A stretch of DNA of 64,000 bases from contig LLCB01000008.1 of the NCBI GenBank assembly GCA_001414345.1, positions 434,001 through 498,000 of the forward strand. Reading direction: 5' to 3'. This document shows, in pieces, positions 49,564 to 60,500 of the stretch. Made by a program: the position numbers and the translations under genes. The notes beneath the pieces were generated by a model. The model was not told where the DNA came from, did not search any database, and was given only the letters and a program-made list of their open reading frames with translations. How positions within the stretch are numbered: position 1 is the stretch's first letter; each line of letters starts with the position of its first letter. Source of the stretch: Hymenoscyphus infarciens. Taxonomy: Eukaryota; Ascomycota; Leotiomycetes; Helotiales; Helotiaceae.

Positions 49564-49682
49564 CTTCGTCCTAGGCATAACAATTACTACAGATTTTGTG
49601 GGCCACCAGGGTTTTTGGCCGATTTTCATGGGGAGTTACTAGGTACTTCGCTTCTGTAGTAATTGTTATGCTTGGGACGAAG
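49564..49682. repeat. 119-bp TA-flanked inverted-repeat element (MITE-like)
   Basis: The left arm CTTCGTCCTAGGCATAACAA (continuing TTACTACAG) pairs with the right arm CTGTAGTAATTGTTATGC plus TTGGGACGAAG, with two mismatches in about 29 bp. TA lies at both borders (49562-49563, 49683-49684). The terminal bases CTTCGTCC.AGGC match the element at 13718-13809, so the two are probably one family. Confidence 0.65.
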
Positions 49683-49720
49683 TAGGTGGGTGAAGTACGG
49701 GGTAAGTGATGACTTGGAAC

Positions 49721-50150
49721 TTGTCATTACTCCGTACGCATAGGCCAAAATCAACTAAAAACATATCAAAATTCACTCTCTCTATAGCTTTATAACTTAA
49801 AACCTATCGTATACTAATACTATATTATAACAACGACAACAGACGTAGAAAGTTATAAGATAAACATATTTTCTAACTTAGCTTTTAGTTATAACTTTTA
49901 AAGTACGTCTATACTTTCAACGATTATTATTCTACTAATAAATCCTCTAATAATTATTTAGGATATACTATATACTATAAGTTACTTTATTAGAGAAAAT
50001 CTAAGGAACTTTAAGGGGCTACTTAAGTAAACATCTAGACTTAGTTTTATGGAAATTTATAGAAGGGTTACTCTATTATTAGTAGGAGAGGTTAGAGACT
50101 TTTGGTGTGTTTTCTACTGATTCTGGCCTATGCGCACGGAGTAATGACAA
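49721..50150. mobile_element. 430-bp TIR element with AT-rich interior
   Basis: Terminal inverted repeats begin TTGTCATTACTCCGTACGCA on the left and end TGCGCACGGAGTAATGACAA on the right. They continue inward as TAGGCCAAAATCA / TGATTCTGGCCTA for a total of 33 bp with two mismatches, and more loosely further. The interior is extremely AT- and TA-rich and encodes nothing. No obvious target-site duplication is visible. It is non-autonomous or strongly mutated. Confidence 0.7.
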
Positions 50151-50413
50151 CCCCTGTTGGATGTTTCGTTTTGAGGGGTTGTTTTTCTGATGGATGGCGG
50201 GGTAATGTTTATCCAAGCTCCTGATAACTTGAACATACCCTTTTTTCTAACAGCAAGAGATTGAATTGCATATGAAATTAGTTTGTGGATTTTTCTGGGG
50301 GCTTTTTTGGATTGGTACAATCCTCCTTTTGAGATTTACTTAGACACCCTCCTCCCCACTTCCCTCTCCCCCCTTTTCCCCCTCATTCCTTCCCTCCACT
50401 ATCACCAACTAAT

Positions 50414-51710
50414 TTAAGGAGCAGAAAATTTATACTCATACTTCGCCTTCGCCTCCTCTAAACCCTCTTTAACCTTCTCCTCTGCCTCCTTGAATCCCTT
50501 TTCGCTAGAGAGACGCTCGACGTAGGGATCGTTATGCATTTTTCCTAGGGAAGGGATTGCGAGACCGGCTTGCACTGCTGGCCGGGCGTTTATTGTGGAC
50601 CACCACCGGTGGAGGTTGGGGAATTGTTGCTTGAGCTGGCTGGGAGGGAGACCGGCTAGGGCGGAGAAGTTGGTCCATGAGAAGGATGCTATATCTTTGG
50701 GGATTGTTAGTTTTGGGGGAAGAAGACGGGTGATTGGGATGGGGATGGAGATGGGGCTGGGCGAGGGAGATGGGGTATGAAGCTCAGGGGAATGGGAGGA
50801 GAGGTTGTCCAGGAAGACAAGTAAATTAGGACATGGTTCACTTACCAGCAATGGAATATTTTCCTCTTCCTGGTCCTACGAGGTAATCACGGTCCGCGAG
50901 TTGGATATCGAGGACTCCGTAGAGACGCTCTGTTTCTCCCACGTAGCGTTGGGTTGGGTAGGGGATTCTCTCTTTGGAGAAGCGGAGGAAGTGGTTTGCT
51001 TGGCCTTGCATTGGTCCCTTTTTTTTTGTTAGTCTTGCATTCATGGAGAGGAATGATTGAGAATCGTTGACATACCAAACCACCATGCTGCCACGCAACC
51101 CATTGCTCAACCCTACTCTTGTCATCCTCATCCTCGAAATTGAACTCATGTTCAGGCTGTAGAAAATCTCATCGTCAGCATTTTCATTTCCGAAGGTATG
51201 TCTCTCATCGGGTACCTTCAGAAACAGGGTAGTCTCCATTTCTTCCCCAATTGTTCATCCTCGATTCCTCCTTTCGAAAACTCAGAAAACACTCACATCA
51301 TAATGTCTCGTCAAATAAGCCAAAATAGCAGCCCCCTCAAAAACACTGAAATCCTTCCTATCGTGATCCACAATCGCCGGGATGCGTCCATTGGGACAAA
51401 TCTTCGTGTACCAAGGCTCCTTTTGGATATTTTCCATTATGTTTATGGCTTGGAAGGTGTAGCTTTTTCCGTATTTGGCTTTTAGTTCTTCGAGAAGGAT
51501 GGAGGCTTTGTGGCCGTTGGGAGTTCCGAATGTGAGGAGCTCGATCCCCGAGGTGGCTATGAGACCTGTTGGGCGGGGGGTTTCAGAGGCCATGGTGCGT
51601 TTGGTTGCAATTGATGTTATGCTTGGGATTGAGGTTCTCGTAGTTTTGGGGGTGAGAAGTCGTGTTGTTGTTGGGAAGAGTCTTTGGAGTGGCCTTAGGG
51701 GGTTGAACAT
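50414..51710 (-). CDS. glutathione S-transferase, Ure2/YghU-like
   Basis: Four exons on the minus strand, 51297-51710, 51076-51156, 50846-51017 and 50414-50694, give 315 residues. The thioredoxin-fold half has [16 protein letters not shown], then [13 protein letters not shown] (cis-Pro loop) and [15 protein letters not shown], as in Ure2/YfcG/YghU-type GSTs. The helical C-terminal half has [24 protein letters not shown] and [12 protein letters not shown]. The first 39 residues before MASETPRP are rich in Arg, Thr and Pro with no acidic residue, like a mitochondrial presequence. The second ATG could give a 276-residue cytosolic form. The likely role is glutathione-dependent reduction or conjugation. 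Introns 1 (140 bp) and 3 (151 bp) are longer than usual here. Confidence 0.92.
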
Positions 51711-52568
51711 GGAGATGAGGGGAAGGAGCAGCTGGGTGAATGGTGGGGTTGCCTTTTATAAGTTCTCAGGTGCTTTTTTAGGTTTAGGTGGGTTACGCTA
51801 GTTTGATCTTGGAAGTGAAAGACTCTGTGGTTGTTGATTGGGTGCTTGGAAATCAGTTGTTTTTAATGGAGGTACACTCGTGGATTTGTCATGATGTAAT
51901 TGCGGGTTTCCGAATCCCCGAAAGCATCTTGATCGGGCGATGCACAACGAAAGACATTATGTAGAAAAAGAGAAAGAAAAACTATCTAGGTTCCAAGTAA
52001 CTTTCCGTCTATATCCCTCCCATTCATCATTAGAGGAAGCATTAACCTGGGCCCGAGGTCCTCGAGCATCATCTCGATGTCCATCACCACTTCCCGCAAA
52101 GCAGAGTGCCGGGCTTTGTAAACTGACTTTATCAGTCTAGTAATTAAACTATTGCCGGAAAATACTTGCATTCTTTCGAAACGGTGTAGCAAAATTGCAG
52201 CAGAATGGTTGAAGATTCTTCCCCAAACAAATACCAAGATTGTACGCTCATCAAATATCGTATTCAACTTGCGGTGGAACCTGTCATCTACAACAACAAA
52301 CAGCTCAACAACAAACAGCTCAACAACAAACAGCTCAACAACAAACAGCTCTACAACTTGTTTAAGAAATCCCAATAGGTTCTCAATATGCATTTTAGCG
52401 TCTAGTGACCTTGGTTGTTCATCCTCATGAATCAAACTCTCAGTCGGGGAGACATCTGGAGAAAGGCTCGCGCAGGCGTATGCACAACACTTTTCCCAAG
52501 CCCATTTTTATATCGACCGGCTTCTTCCGTATCATAAGATTGAGGCATCAGTTTCTTGTGGGTGCTTA
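51711..52568. other. intergenic, with a tandem repeat and a long minus-strand frame
   Basis: The GST promoter region, then an uncertain stretch. A minus-strand frame (51986 to about 52500) is open through the 15-bp tandem repeat and reads VELFV repeats; it has no ATG in a convincing position and no domain. It may be part of the 3' region of the small gene above it. Confidence 0.4.
52291..52350. repeat. 15-bp tandem repeat, four exact copies
   Basis: The unit CAACAACAAACAGCT is present four times without a mismatch. Being a multiple of 3, copy-number change would keep the frame of the overlapping minus-strand reading frame (VELFV per unit). Exact identity of all copies suggests recent expansion. 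Confidence 0.9.
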
Positions 52569-53318
52569 TTACCACGAGAGGAGATGCCAGTAGGGGTCTC
52601 CGATGTCTGTGTAGAGAGAAATTGCGGGCAATATGATAGATGAGAGAAGGTGGACGAAGCCAGCGTGTCGAGCACTTTCTTCTGAGTGGGAGAGTAAGGA
52701 CCATACAGCTGTCCAATTTGGTCCCATGAAGGGCTTCTCTGGTGTTGAATATGTGTCTATTTCTTTCCACTGCGATGAATAAGCGCATGATTTTCTAGTT
52801 GGATCGCGAGCTGAGAGCAGTGAATACGCTGCTTGAAGATGCTCCTCAGCACTAAGAATGTGGGAAATAGGTAACAAATGGAACAGTTGCATATAGCATC
52901 AGCGTCGGGCTCATTATATGTGATGGGACCAGCATGGGTTTCGGACCTGGTGTAGATTTGAGGAATATGACAAATGTGTTGTGCAGGATCTGGCCGGGTT
53001 TTGAATGTGCTGTTAAAAACCAATGAAAATATTGAAGATGTTATCATTTGGAAACGATCAGTGGCGTGCGACGGCGGAAGGAGAGTGAGCTTTTTGTTTT
53101 CAAGTTCATCGTATCCTTCCGGCTGTGGTTCCCATCGAAGATGCCGCGGGAAAGTAGTTGCAGCTTCAAGAGGGGGGGGGGAGTTAGTTGATGGATCTGG
53201 ATCCTGATTTGAAGGGAGATGATGGTGGAGTAGAAGCCATGTAACAATTGCTGTGGAAGAGGGTGAAGACGAAGACAGCTACGATTGAACCTGCGAGGAC
53301 TGTGGTGGTCACAGACAT
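52569..53318 (-). CDS. small membrane-anchored protein, family unknown (tentative model)
   Basis: The proposed exons on the minus strand, 53246-53318, 52947-53163 and 52569-52851, give 190 residues. ATG at 53318 opens a hydrophobic segment (VLAGSIVAVFVFTLFHSN) like a signal anchor. Intron 1 ends with branch CTAAC, a C tract and TTGAAG. Exon 2 includes RHLRWEPQPEGYDELENKKL. Exon 3 includes SAEEHLQAAYSLLSARDPT and PFMGPNWTAVWSLLSHSEES. All junctions keep frame, but the donors (GTTACA, GTCCGA) are weak. Another strong acceptor (TTTTTAACAG, about 53002) suggests a different splice form. I do not recognise the family. Confidence 0.4.
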
Positions 53319-53921
53319 TGTGGGAGAATGGAAATTTATGTAGAGAGACTTGGAAATCGGAGAAGTCTTGAAGTACTCGGCTCTTAATATAATTCTGTTT
53401 CGCTCGCTTTTTTCCAATTGAATTCTATTCACAAATAAAGTATTAGTGACCTATTTGGCTTGAAACGAGCATTACTCTGGTCACTCCTTTTTGTGTTACC
53501 AGAGTAGCTCTCGCACAATTGCGAATGTTGTTCTGGGAGTACTCTTAATTACCCCAAACTGGTTCGTACAATTGAAGTGAATGCAGAGAGGATAGAGGTA
53601 AAGAAGTTCAATAGATACAGCGGAATGAATTTAGAAGCAAACGCTGAGGAAAATAAATGGCTTGATAGTAAGCAAAAAGTTGTTGTAGTCTCGGAAGTTT
53701 GAGCGGGAGATAAATTCCGCCGACTCCGACCAGGTCAATGAGCCCCACATTTTGCCTCCCTGTAGGGGCTTAAATCCGTCTCTACTCCATATCGCATTCG
53801 CATACGGAATCAGCTATGAACTACGCCGTAAGCCTTCATAAACCCTTTTCTTCTCTCCCAAACCGTGAGATTCAAACTTCTCCTTCATACTCTCCTTCCC
53901 TCCTTGGTTTCGTTCTTCCAG
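53319..53921. other. intergenic between divergent genes
   Basis: No separate gene. Just upstream of 53922, GCCGTAAGC (about 53826) and TTCTTCCAG (ending 53921) could delimit an intron. In that case an ATG at 53816 would add Met-Asn-Tyr-Ala to the NAPE-PLD N-terminus. Confidence 0.45.
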
Positions 53922-55345
53922 ATGCGCGCGTTCTTCCGCAGTCTTCTCCGTCGCAAACACAAGCCCCCCTCCACGCAGAACAATACACAATCGAGAGCAA
54001 TGTCGAGCGGAATGGCGGCCGCAATGGCCTACGCCTGCACCATGACCCCTCCGAGTGCTTTGGGAGCTGTACCGGAAGACTCCAAAGAAAAAGCCCATCA
54101 CTTGAAAGGTGGAAAGGGTTTTCGAAATCCGTGGCCAAGCTGGATTGATCAAAATCCGATGAAGATTGGTGGAGCTATGGCGTGGTATGTTGGACAGGCT
54201 TCCAAGAGCTTTAATATATCTTTCTCTCCCATTTTCAAACATTTTGGGAGATCAAAACACTTCAACGAGCTCTTGGAATAAACCCAATTGATCCCAAGGG
54301 AAGCTGACATCTCCCAAGGCGCGCATTATCCGGAAAATTAAAATGGCCCGACACCACCCCTCCACATGTAACCGTCATAAAACCAGACTTTCTCCCCTCT
54401 CGAACGGCCTCAAACTCTCTCCGCGCAACATGGCTCGGCCATGCTTGCTACTATGTCGAATTCCCAGGTGGTCTCCGAGTCCTCTTCGATCCCGTCTTTG
54501 AAGAACGTTGTTCCCCCTCCTCATGGATGGGACCAAAACGCTTCACCGAAGTCCCCTGCGTGATCAAAGATCTGCCAGTCGTTGACATGGTAGTAATCAG
54601 CCACTCCCACTACGACCACCTTTCCCATCCCACAATCCTCGAACTACACAAACACCACCCCAATGCCCAATTCGTAGTTGGTCTAGGTCTCAAAAAATGG
54701 TTCATCGACAGTGGAGTCAAGAATGTACAAGAAATGGATTGGTGGCAAGACGCAGATATTACTCTCTCCCCTTCCTCAGGCGAGAAACGTATATCCACCG
54801 CTTCCTCCCAAGAACCACCAACAGCATCCTCCACAGACATCACAGCCCGTATCTCCTGTCTCCCCTGCCAACACACCTCCGCCCGCAGCGCCTTCGACCG
54901 AAACGCAACCCTCTGGTGCTCCTGGGCCGTCTCCTCGGGCGGAAAATCCGTCTGGTTCGGCGGCGACACAGGCTACCGCGCCGTCCCCGAAGTTCCAGAA
55001 GGCGAAGATGATTACGGCGAGAAATACGCCAATCTACCTTCCTGTCCTGCATTCAAGGAAATCGGACAATTCAGAGGACCCTTTGATTTAGGTCTTATTC
55101 CTATAGGTGCCTATGATCCGCGTTATATTATGAGTCCGATGCATGCGAATCCTTTTGATAGTGTGAATATTTTTGTGGATACCAAGTGTAAGAAAGCTAT
55201 GGGGATTCATTGGGGGACTTGGGTGCTTACTACTGAGGATATTTTGGAGCCGCCGATGTTGTTGAAGAAGGCTATGAAGCAGAAGGGGTTGCCGGAGACG
55301 GGGGTGTTTGATGTTTGTGATATTGGGGAGAGTAGGGATTTTTGA
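53922..55345 (+). CDS. N-acyl-phosphatidylethanolamine phospholipase D (NAPE-PLD), metallo-beta-lactamase fold
   Basis: Two exons, 53922-54184 and 54319-55345, give 429 residues. The N-terminus MRAFFRSLLRRKHKPP is basic and amphipathic, fitting mitochondrial targeting as for yeast Fmp30. Conserved blocks follow: HHLKGGKGFRNPWPSW, then ATWLGHACYYVEFPGGLRVL and DPVFEERCSPSSWMGPKR. The metal site VVISHSHYDHLSHP (HxHxDH at about residues 183-188) comes next, with further ligands in LPCQHTS, WFGGDTGYR and MGIHWGTW. The fold hydrolyses N-acyl-PE to N-acylethanolamine plus phosphatidic acid. A Ser/Thr-rich insert (EKRISTASSQEPPTASST) precedes LPCQHTS. Intron acceptor CCCAAG was chosen because it alone yields AMAWRALSGKLKWPDTTPP. 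Composition flips from C-rich to T/G-rich at about 55,080. Confidence 0.92.
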
Positions 55346-55586
55346 ATTTAGCGGGTTAGATGTTTCTTTCTTTTGGGATAGGGTATGGAGTTTGGGCAGA
55401 TACGGGGATTGAAAAGATGTAGTTAGTAGGTTTCTCATGTAAAATTCTTAGCTAATGCCCTACTTCAATAAGCATTTTCAGGCATATCGCTCTCCTCCTA
55501 GGTGGTTCAGGTGGCGGTAGAATTAAGATCAAAACGACTGCTTTTCCAGCCACATATAATATCTCAAGATAAATTGGACACTGTCT

Positions 55587-55910
55587 ATTGCGATGTGCAA
55601 CAAAACTTTTGAGTGAAAATTCTCACTGTAAATCTCACTCACTGTATGATCGTCCGATAGTTTCGTCCTATTTTTTATAATTGAAGATGTGCAACAAAGA
55701 TCAAAACTCACAAGTCTCACTTGAACTCTCACTCACTATCTAAACGTCTGATAATTCCTCCCATCTCTTGAAACATTGAAAAGGAGCGGAACAATTGAGA
55801 TGTGCAATCAATAAGCCTTCACGTAAAATTCATTCACTATCTAATCGTCTGATAGTTCATCCCCTCTCTATGATACCTGAGAACGAGTTGGACACTGTCC
55901 AAATTGCGAA
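55587..55910. repeat. degenerate tandem repeat, three units plus a partial
   Basis: Units start ATTG(C)GATGTGCAACAAAAC at 55587, ATTGAAGATGTGCAACAAAG at 55680 and ATTGAGATGTGCAATCAATA at 55794, with a remnant at about 55903 (AAATTGCGAAAAAC). Each unit continues to TCACTCACT.T..(A)CGTC(C/T)GATA. Spacing is 93-114 bp. The same GTGCAACAAAAC core occurs near 34770 (minus strand) and 35970. Confidence 0.65.
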
Positions 55911-56151
55911 AAACTTTGAATTGCAGGTCTCACTTCCCTTATTTCCCACTAAGATGGTGGACTTAAAGTCTTCCTTTCGCGCCTTTATACCTTGACTCTG
56001 CATTTGGGGTTCAGCTTTAGTCTACAAATAGCTTTTTATTCAAATAATTTCTATTCGTAGGTAGCTTGTGAATAGGCTGTTTTCTTTTCACACTTGGTTT
56101 GGTAGGCAAAGAAAGTGCTGTTTGTATGTGAAATTGTTTCCTCAGATCAGT

Positions 56152-56178
56152 GCTATTTGTAGGTCACCTACCGATGGC
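56152..56178. repeat. dispersed palindrome, GTAGGTNACCTAC family
   Basis: GCTATTTGTAGGTCACCTAC followed by CGATGGC. It matches 23-24 of 27 positions of the copy at 1141-1167, including the flanks outside the palindrome core. Confidence 0.6.
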
Positions 56179-56410
56179 TTCTGAACTTTTGCAAGGCTAA
56201 TTTATCGTAAGTTACCTATAAACTGCTTCAAAAGTCTAAATTTTGCAAGAGATCAAGAGTTATACATTCAAGAAAACCCCTTTTGCCTTCGAGAAAAAAT
56301 CCAAAATCCAAACCACCAGTCCAAGGTTCTTCCGGGAATCCTTCCAAGATTGGTAAGGAAATACGAGGTGCGGGGTTGATATTTGCACCCACTTGTTGTC
56401 TAGCTGTTAA

Positions 56411-56472
56411 GTTGTGGGTAAGCCACGAGTGAGTTAGCGGGTAAGCTGGTTTACACGTGGCTTACCCACAAC
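56411..56472. repeat. perfect 17-bp inverted repeat
   Basis: GTTGTGGGTAAGCCACG (56411-56427) and its exact complement CGTGGCTTACCCACAAC (56456-56472) flank a 28-nt loop. The loop also contains GGTAAGC. The surroundings are rich in TTAGCTTACC-type short repeats. Confidence 0.75.
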
Positions 56473-57521
56473 CTATTAGCTTACCCTTGATATGTTGGTT
56501 TACTTTACAAATTATTAGCTTACTAGCAAAAGAAAATTAGTTTACTTGCAAGTTACCTCGATGGGATCACCAACCCCGACCCTTTTCCACAAATCATTAT
56601 TCCTTCGTGAATATGTTTATTTACTAGTATTTTTTCAATTGCCTGTAGAAATTAAGTATTTCCGACCGTTGGTTGTTGTGTAATGAATTATTAGTCAAGT
56701 AAAAAAGTGAGGGTTGGTGAGGGGTTGGGATCCCAGCTACTCATCTTGTTAGAAAACAAAAACTTACTTCGACTTTTGATTTATTATATGAGCCCTTGTG
56801 TCATTATTATTGTTACTGCACTCGAGAAAACTTAAAAAGTATAATACTGAAGCCAACTAATACCATTTTACTAATTTTCAAGTAGTTTACTCACCGATTC
56901 TACTGACTCATTCGCTCATCGAGATCGTTGAGGTCTAGGTGAGTTACCTTTGTACTATGCCCACTATTGGGCCAATATTCAATCTTGTAGGATAGCAGAG
57001 AGAGGATCCCCTCATTTGAATCGCAATGCTAGATTTGTAATGCCTTCCTCTGAGAGTAATGGCCTGCGTGAAGTACACAACCTTCCCCCTCACACACCCA
57101 CGAAAGCCAAAAACCAAGATTAATGAATGTTTCATTTTATTTCCTCGTACTTCTCAGGGCTACCACCAAGGATCCCACCCCCGGTGGAATCCCCAAGAGT
57201 ATGTAATAGTAGCGTCCGTTTCGTAAAAATCAGCTTGCTTCCAAAAAAGCAAGACCTAGGGTATAAGTACGTAGGAAAAATAGTTACAGTTCAATTCGTC
57301 CGTTTTTCCCAACGTCAATCCTTTCCCCTCGAATCCTGCAATCTTGCCAGAACCATTCTCTCCCATCCAATTCATTGCCGATGAAAGAAAAACACCTCAA
57401 TCACAAGTCCCCAGATTTTTAAATGATGACTTCCCCATTCCCTGCATGTAAACGCCCACCGCTGCCTGGTAATGCAATCCTATAAACTCCCCTTCTACCT
57501 AATCCCCTTGTCAATGAACGC

Positions 57522-60500
57522 CTAATTAAGCGGCCCCTTAATCTTATAAAGATCAACCTCAAAACAAACACTGATGATATCCACCGGCAACCACTCCAAC
57601 TCATCCGCCCGATCCATCTCCACAAAGAAAGGCACCTGCCACCCGAGATCCTGTCGTGCCTTCCTCAACGCCGGAATCACCTTGTTGACGTAATAATCCA
57701 CATGGTCAATCTTCGCTCCAGCAGGCTTGAGATACTTGATGAAAAGCTCCAACGCATTGTTATTCGCCAACTCAATATCAGACCAGTGATTGAGAATCTC
57801 AGGTTCAGTAGTTTCCTTCTCCACACCCGTCTCCGCGTTGATCGCGCGTCTAACGATGGTGCGTTTGATAAAATAAGTCTTCTCAAAAAATCGAAGTTTC
57901 TTGATCTCATTCATGCCGCAATCTGCGGGGTTCATATCCTTGGATTTGAAATCCACACCAAGCCAGATATCAAGCATGTTCTCCCCTTCTTTATCCATGG
58001 TAAAGGTTCCTTGGTATAGATCCTCGTCCCAGGACTCGTTGACATCACTGGGCTTGTTATCTCGGTATCGGTTGGCCAATTCTTTGACGGCTTCGATTGC
58101 CTCGTCGTAGTTGAGGAAGGACTGGCGAGTATATGGTCGTTGCTCCCTTCCGTTCTTGGTCATGCATTCCATGATGGTGTACATTCTGACACAATTCTCT
58201 GGGTCATCCGCGAATTGAGGTTTGTGAAGTGCTCGGCGTTTCGTTGGTTGAGCTACTGGCTCCTCGATTTGGGTACCAAACTCATCGGCGTTGGGACGAG
58301 AACCCGACTTTCGACTTCTGTTTCGGCTTGTGTTGCTTTGGCTGGTGGGATCGTCATCATTAGACTCTGTATCACTTGAATCCGGAGTATCAGGGTCTTC
58401 TTCGGAGGCATCGGAGCTATCAGAGTCGGATTCGTCTGCGCAAGTCATGCGAGCGGGTTGACTTGGTTGTGAGCGTCGGCCTTGGCTCATAGCATTGAGA
58501 GTCTCTCGAACAGATCGAAGTTGTGCTTTTAGCTCAAGTGCCTCTGGGCTGTCATCGTCTTTATCTTCAGCATCCTCGGCGTTATTTGTTTGTGATGCAT
58601 TGACATTCAAGCTTGCCAAGTTGTCAGCGCCAAAGTTTTTGATCTTCTCGTTCATAGCACGGGTAGCAGCTGTTTTTGCTTTTCGTCTCTATGATATTTT
58701 CATTATTATAATGTTTTCAAAACATAGAAGGGGTCACTTACCTCTCGCTTATCCATGAAATCCTCAAGTTTTGACATCAATTCCACTTTGGACAATTCAA
58801 CGCCGTTCTTTTCAGCCTCTTCAATCAGCTTGACCCTTTGCTTCTCCCGAGCTTTCGCGGTCTCATTTTGCTTTTTTCTTTCATTATGATATTTGCTTTG
58901 TTCCTGGCGGCGAAGAGCTTTTGCTGCAACTTGTTTCTCCTGCTCAAGGGCCTCTTTCCTCTTCTGCTCAGCCTCAAGCCTAACTCGCTCCTCATCACTA
59001 AGAAGAACAAGTCCCGGTTTGGCGGTGGTGCTAGGTTGGGAAAGTTCCTTCGGAACAACAGCAGTAACCTTATTAACAGGTGAAGGCTCAGCAAAATTTT
59101 CGGGAATATAAGCAGGGAAAAGAGCGGATGAAAAACGTTTCTCAATACTCTTCCCAGTTGCCTTTGTGGCTCTCGGCTTAGCAGGTTGCTTCGCTTGTTT
59201 AGGTTCCGGTTGAGAAGCAGATGCTCTTGCAGACTTGGGTTCAGGTCTTCTCGGTAGCACAGGTGGAGGGGCAGATTTTTCACGCTCTCTTCTTGCCATT
59301 CGTGACTGTAATCTTTCTCTCGTTCTCTGGGCATTGAGTTCTTTCTCTCGAATATCCCTGTAGCTATCCGTTTTGGTCTTTTGGGCTTGTGCAAGAGCCA
59401 TTAACTCTGCTGCAGTGGTAGGTCCCTTTGACTTGCCTCGGATAGTTCGTATGTCGAGATCATAGAGATCGCTCAAGCCGGATCTGTCGAAAACAAGAGG
59501 TTGTTTGTCTTTCGGAGCAGCAGTAAGTGCTTCAGTGCCACTGTGAAGATGTTAGTAAATAATCGAGAATGATGAAAGTGACTTACTCATGACTTGGTGG
59601 AACATTGGCGGGAACAAATAAGTTGGACTCCAAATCATTGATATCCTTACTGGCGGTACCGTCGACGCCATTGGTGCCATTGGTAATAGGTTGCTCCTGG
59701 TCGTTGGTGACCTCTTTCTCCTTACCCTCGCTGGATGCTCCATTGTTCTCGCCAGCTTGAACAGTATCATTATCTCCAAGGCAAATAATACTACTATCAT
59801 CAGAGCTAATCTTCGAAGCGTGGATAGAAGAAAGTTGTTTCTTCAGAGCCTCCCCCCTAGCCTTTTGAGCCTCAAGTAAGTTTTCCTGAAACTGCACGTC
59901 ATTCTCCTTCTGCTTCTTCTTGTCGGCCTCGAGTTTCGCTTCTTCTTTCTTCTTCCTATCAGCTTCAATTTTGGCCTGAGCAGCTTTACGGCGTTCCTCC
60001 CTTGCTTTCGCTTCTTCTTTCTCGGCTTCTTTCCGAACTTCCGCTCTACGAATCTGGTTCCTGGATTCCTCAAGTTGCTTTTGAAGTTTCGCTTCCTCAG
60101 CTTTTTCTTGTTTAGCAGCTTCAAGTTTGCGTTTCTCTAGCTCCCTGCTCTCTTGCTCGTGCTGGGCATTTAATTGGCGTTCCTTCCTTTTCTGCTCAAG
60201 ACGCTTACGCCCCTCAGCATTTTTCTTCTTCTCTTCGACAGGGTCATCACCGAATATTGAGCCTTCGGCGGCCTTCCGCTCTTTTTCAAGAATAATCGTA
60301 GCTGATCTTTCTTGTCTCTTTTGCTCTTCGACAATGGGGTCAACCTCTTCAGGTGCTTGATATTTTCCCCTTTTTCTGGCTCCGGCCTTGGAAGCAGGTG
60401 CAATTCGATTTTTCATGGGATTTTCGATGATCGGATGCTCGTCAAAAGGTAGGATAGGAAATCGTCTCTCACTCCCGTCTGGAGAAACAAGGTCTATGAT

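Larger units (their letters stand above)
55346..57521. other. intergenic, several repeats, no gene seen
   Basis: Contains degenerate tandem repeats (55587-55910), a palindrome copy (56152-56178) and a perfect inverted repeat (56411-56472). The rest is AT-rich spacer and the 3' flank of the minus-strand gene that ends at 57522. Confidence 0.55.
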
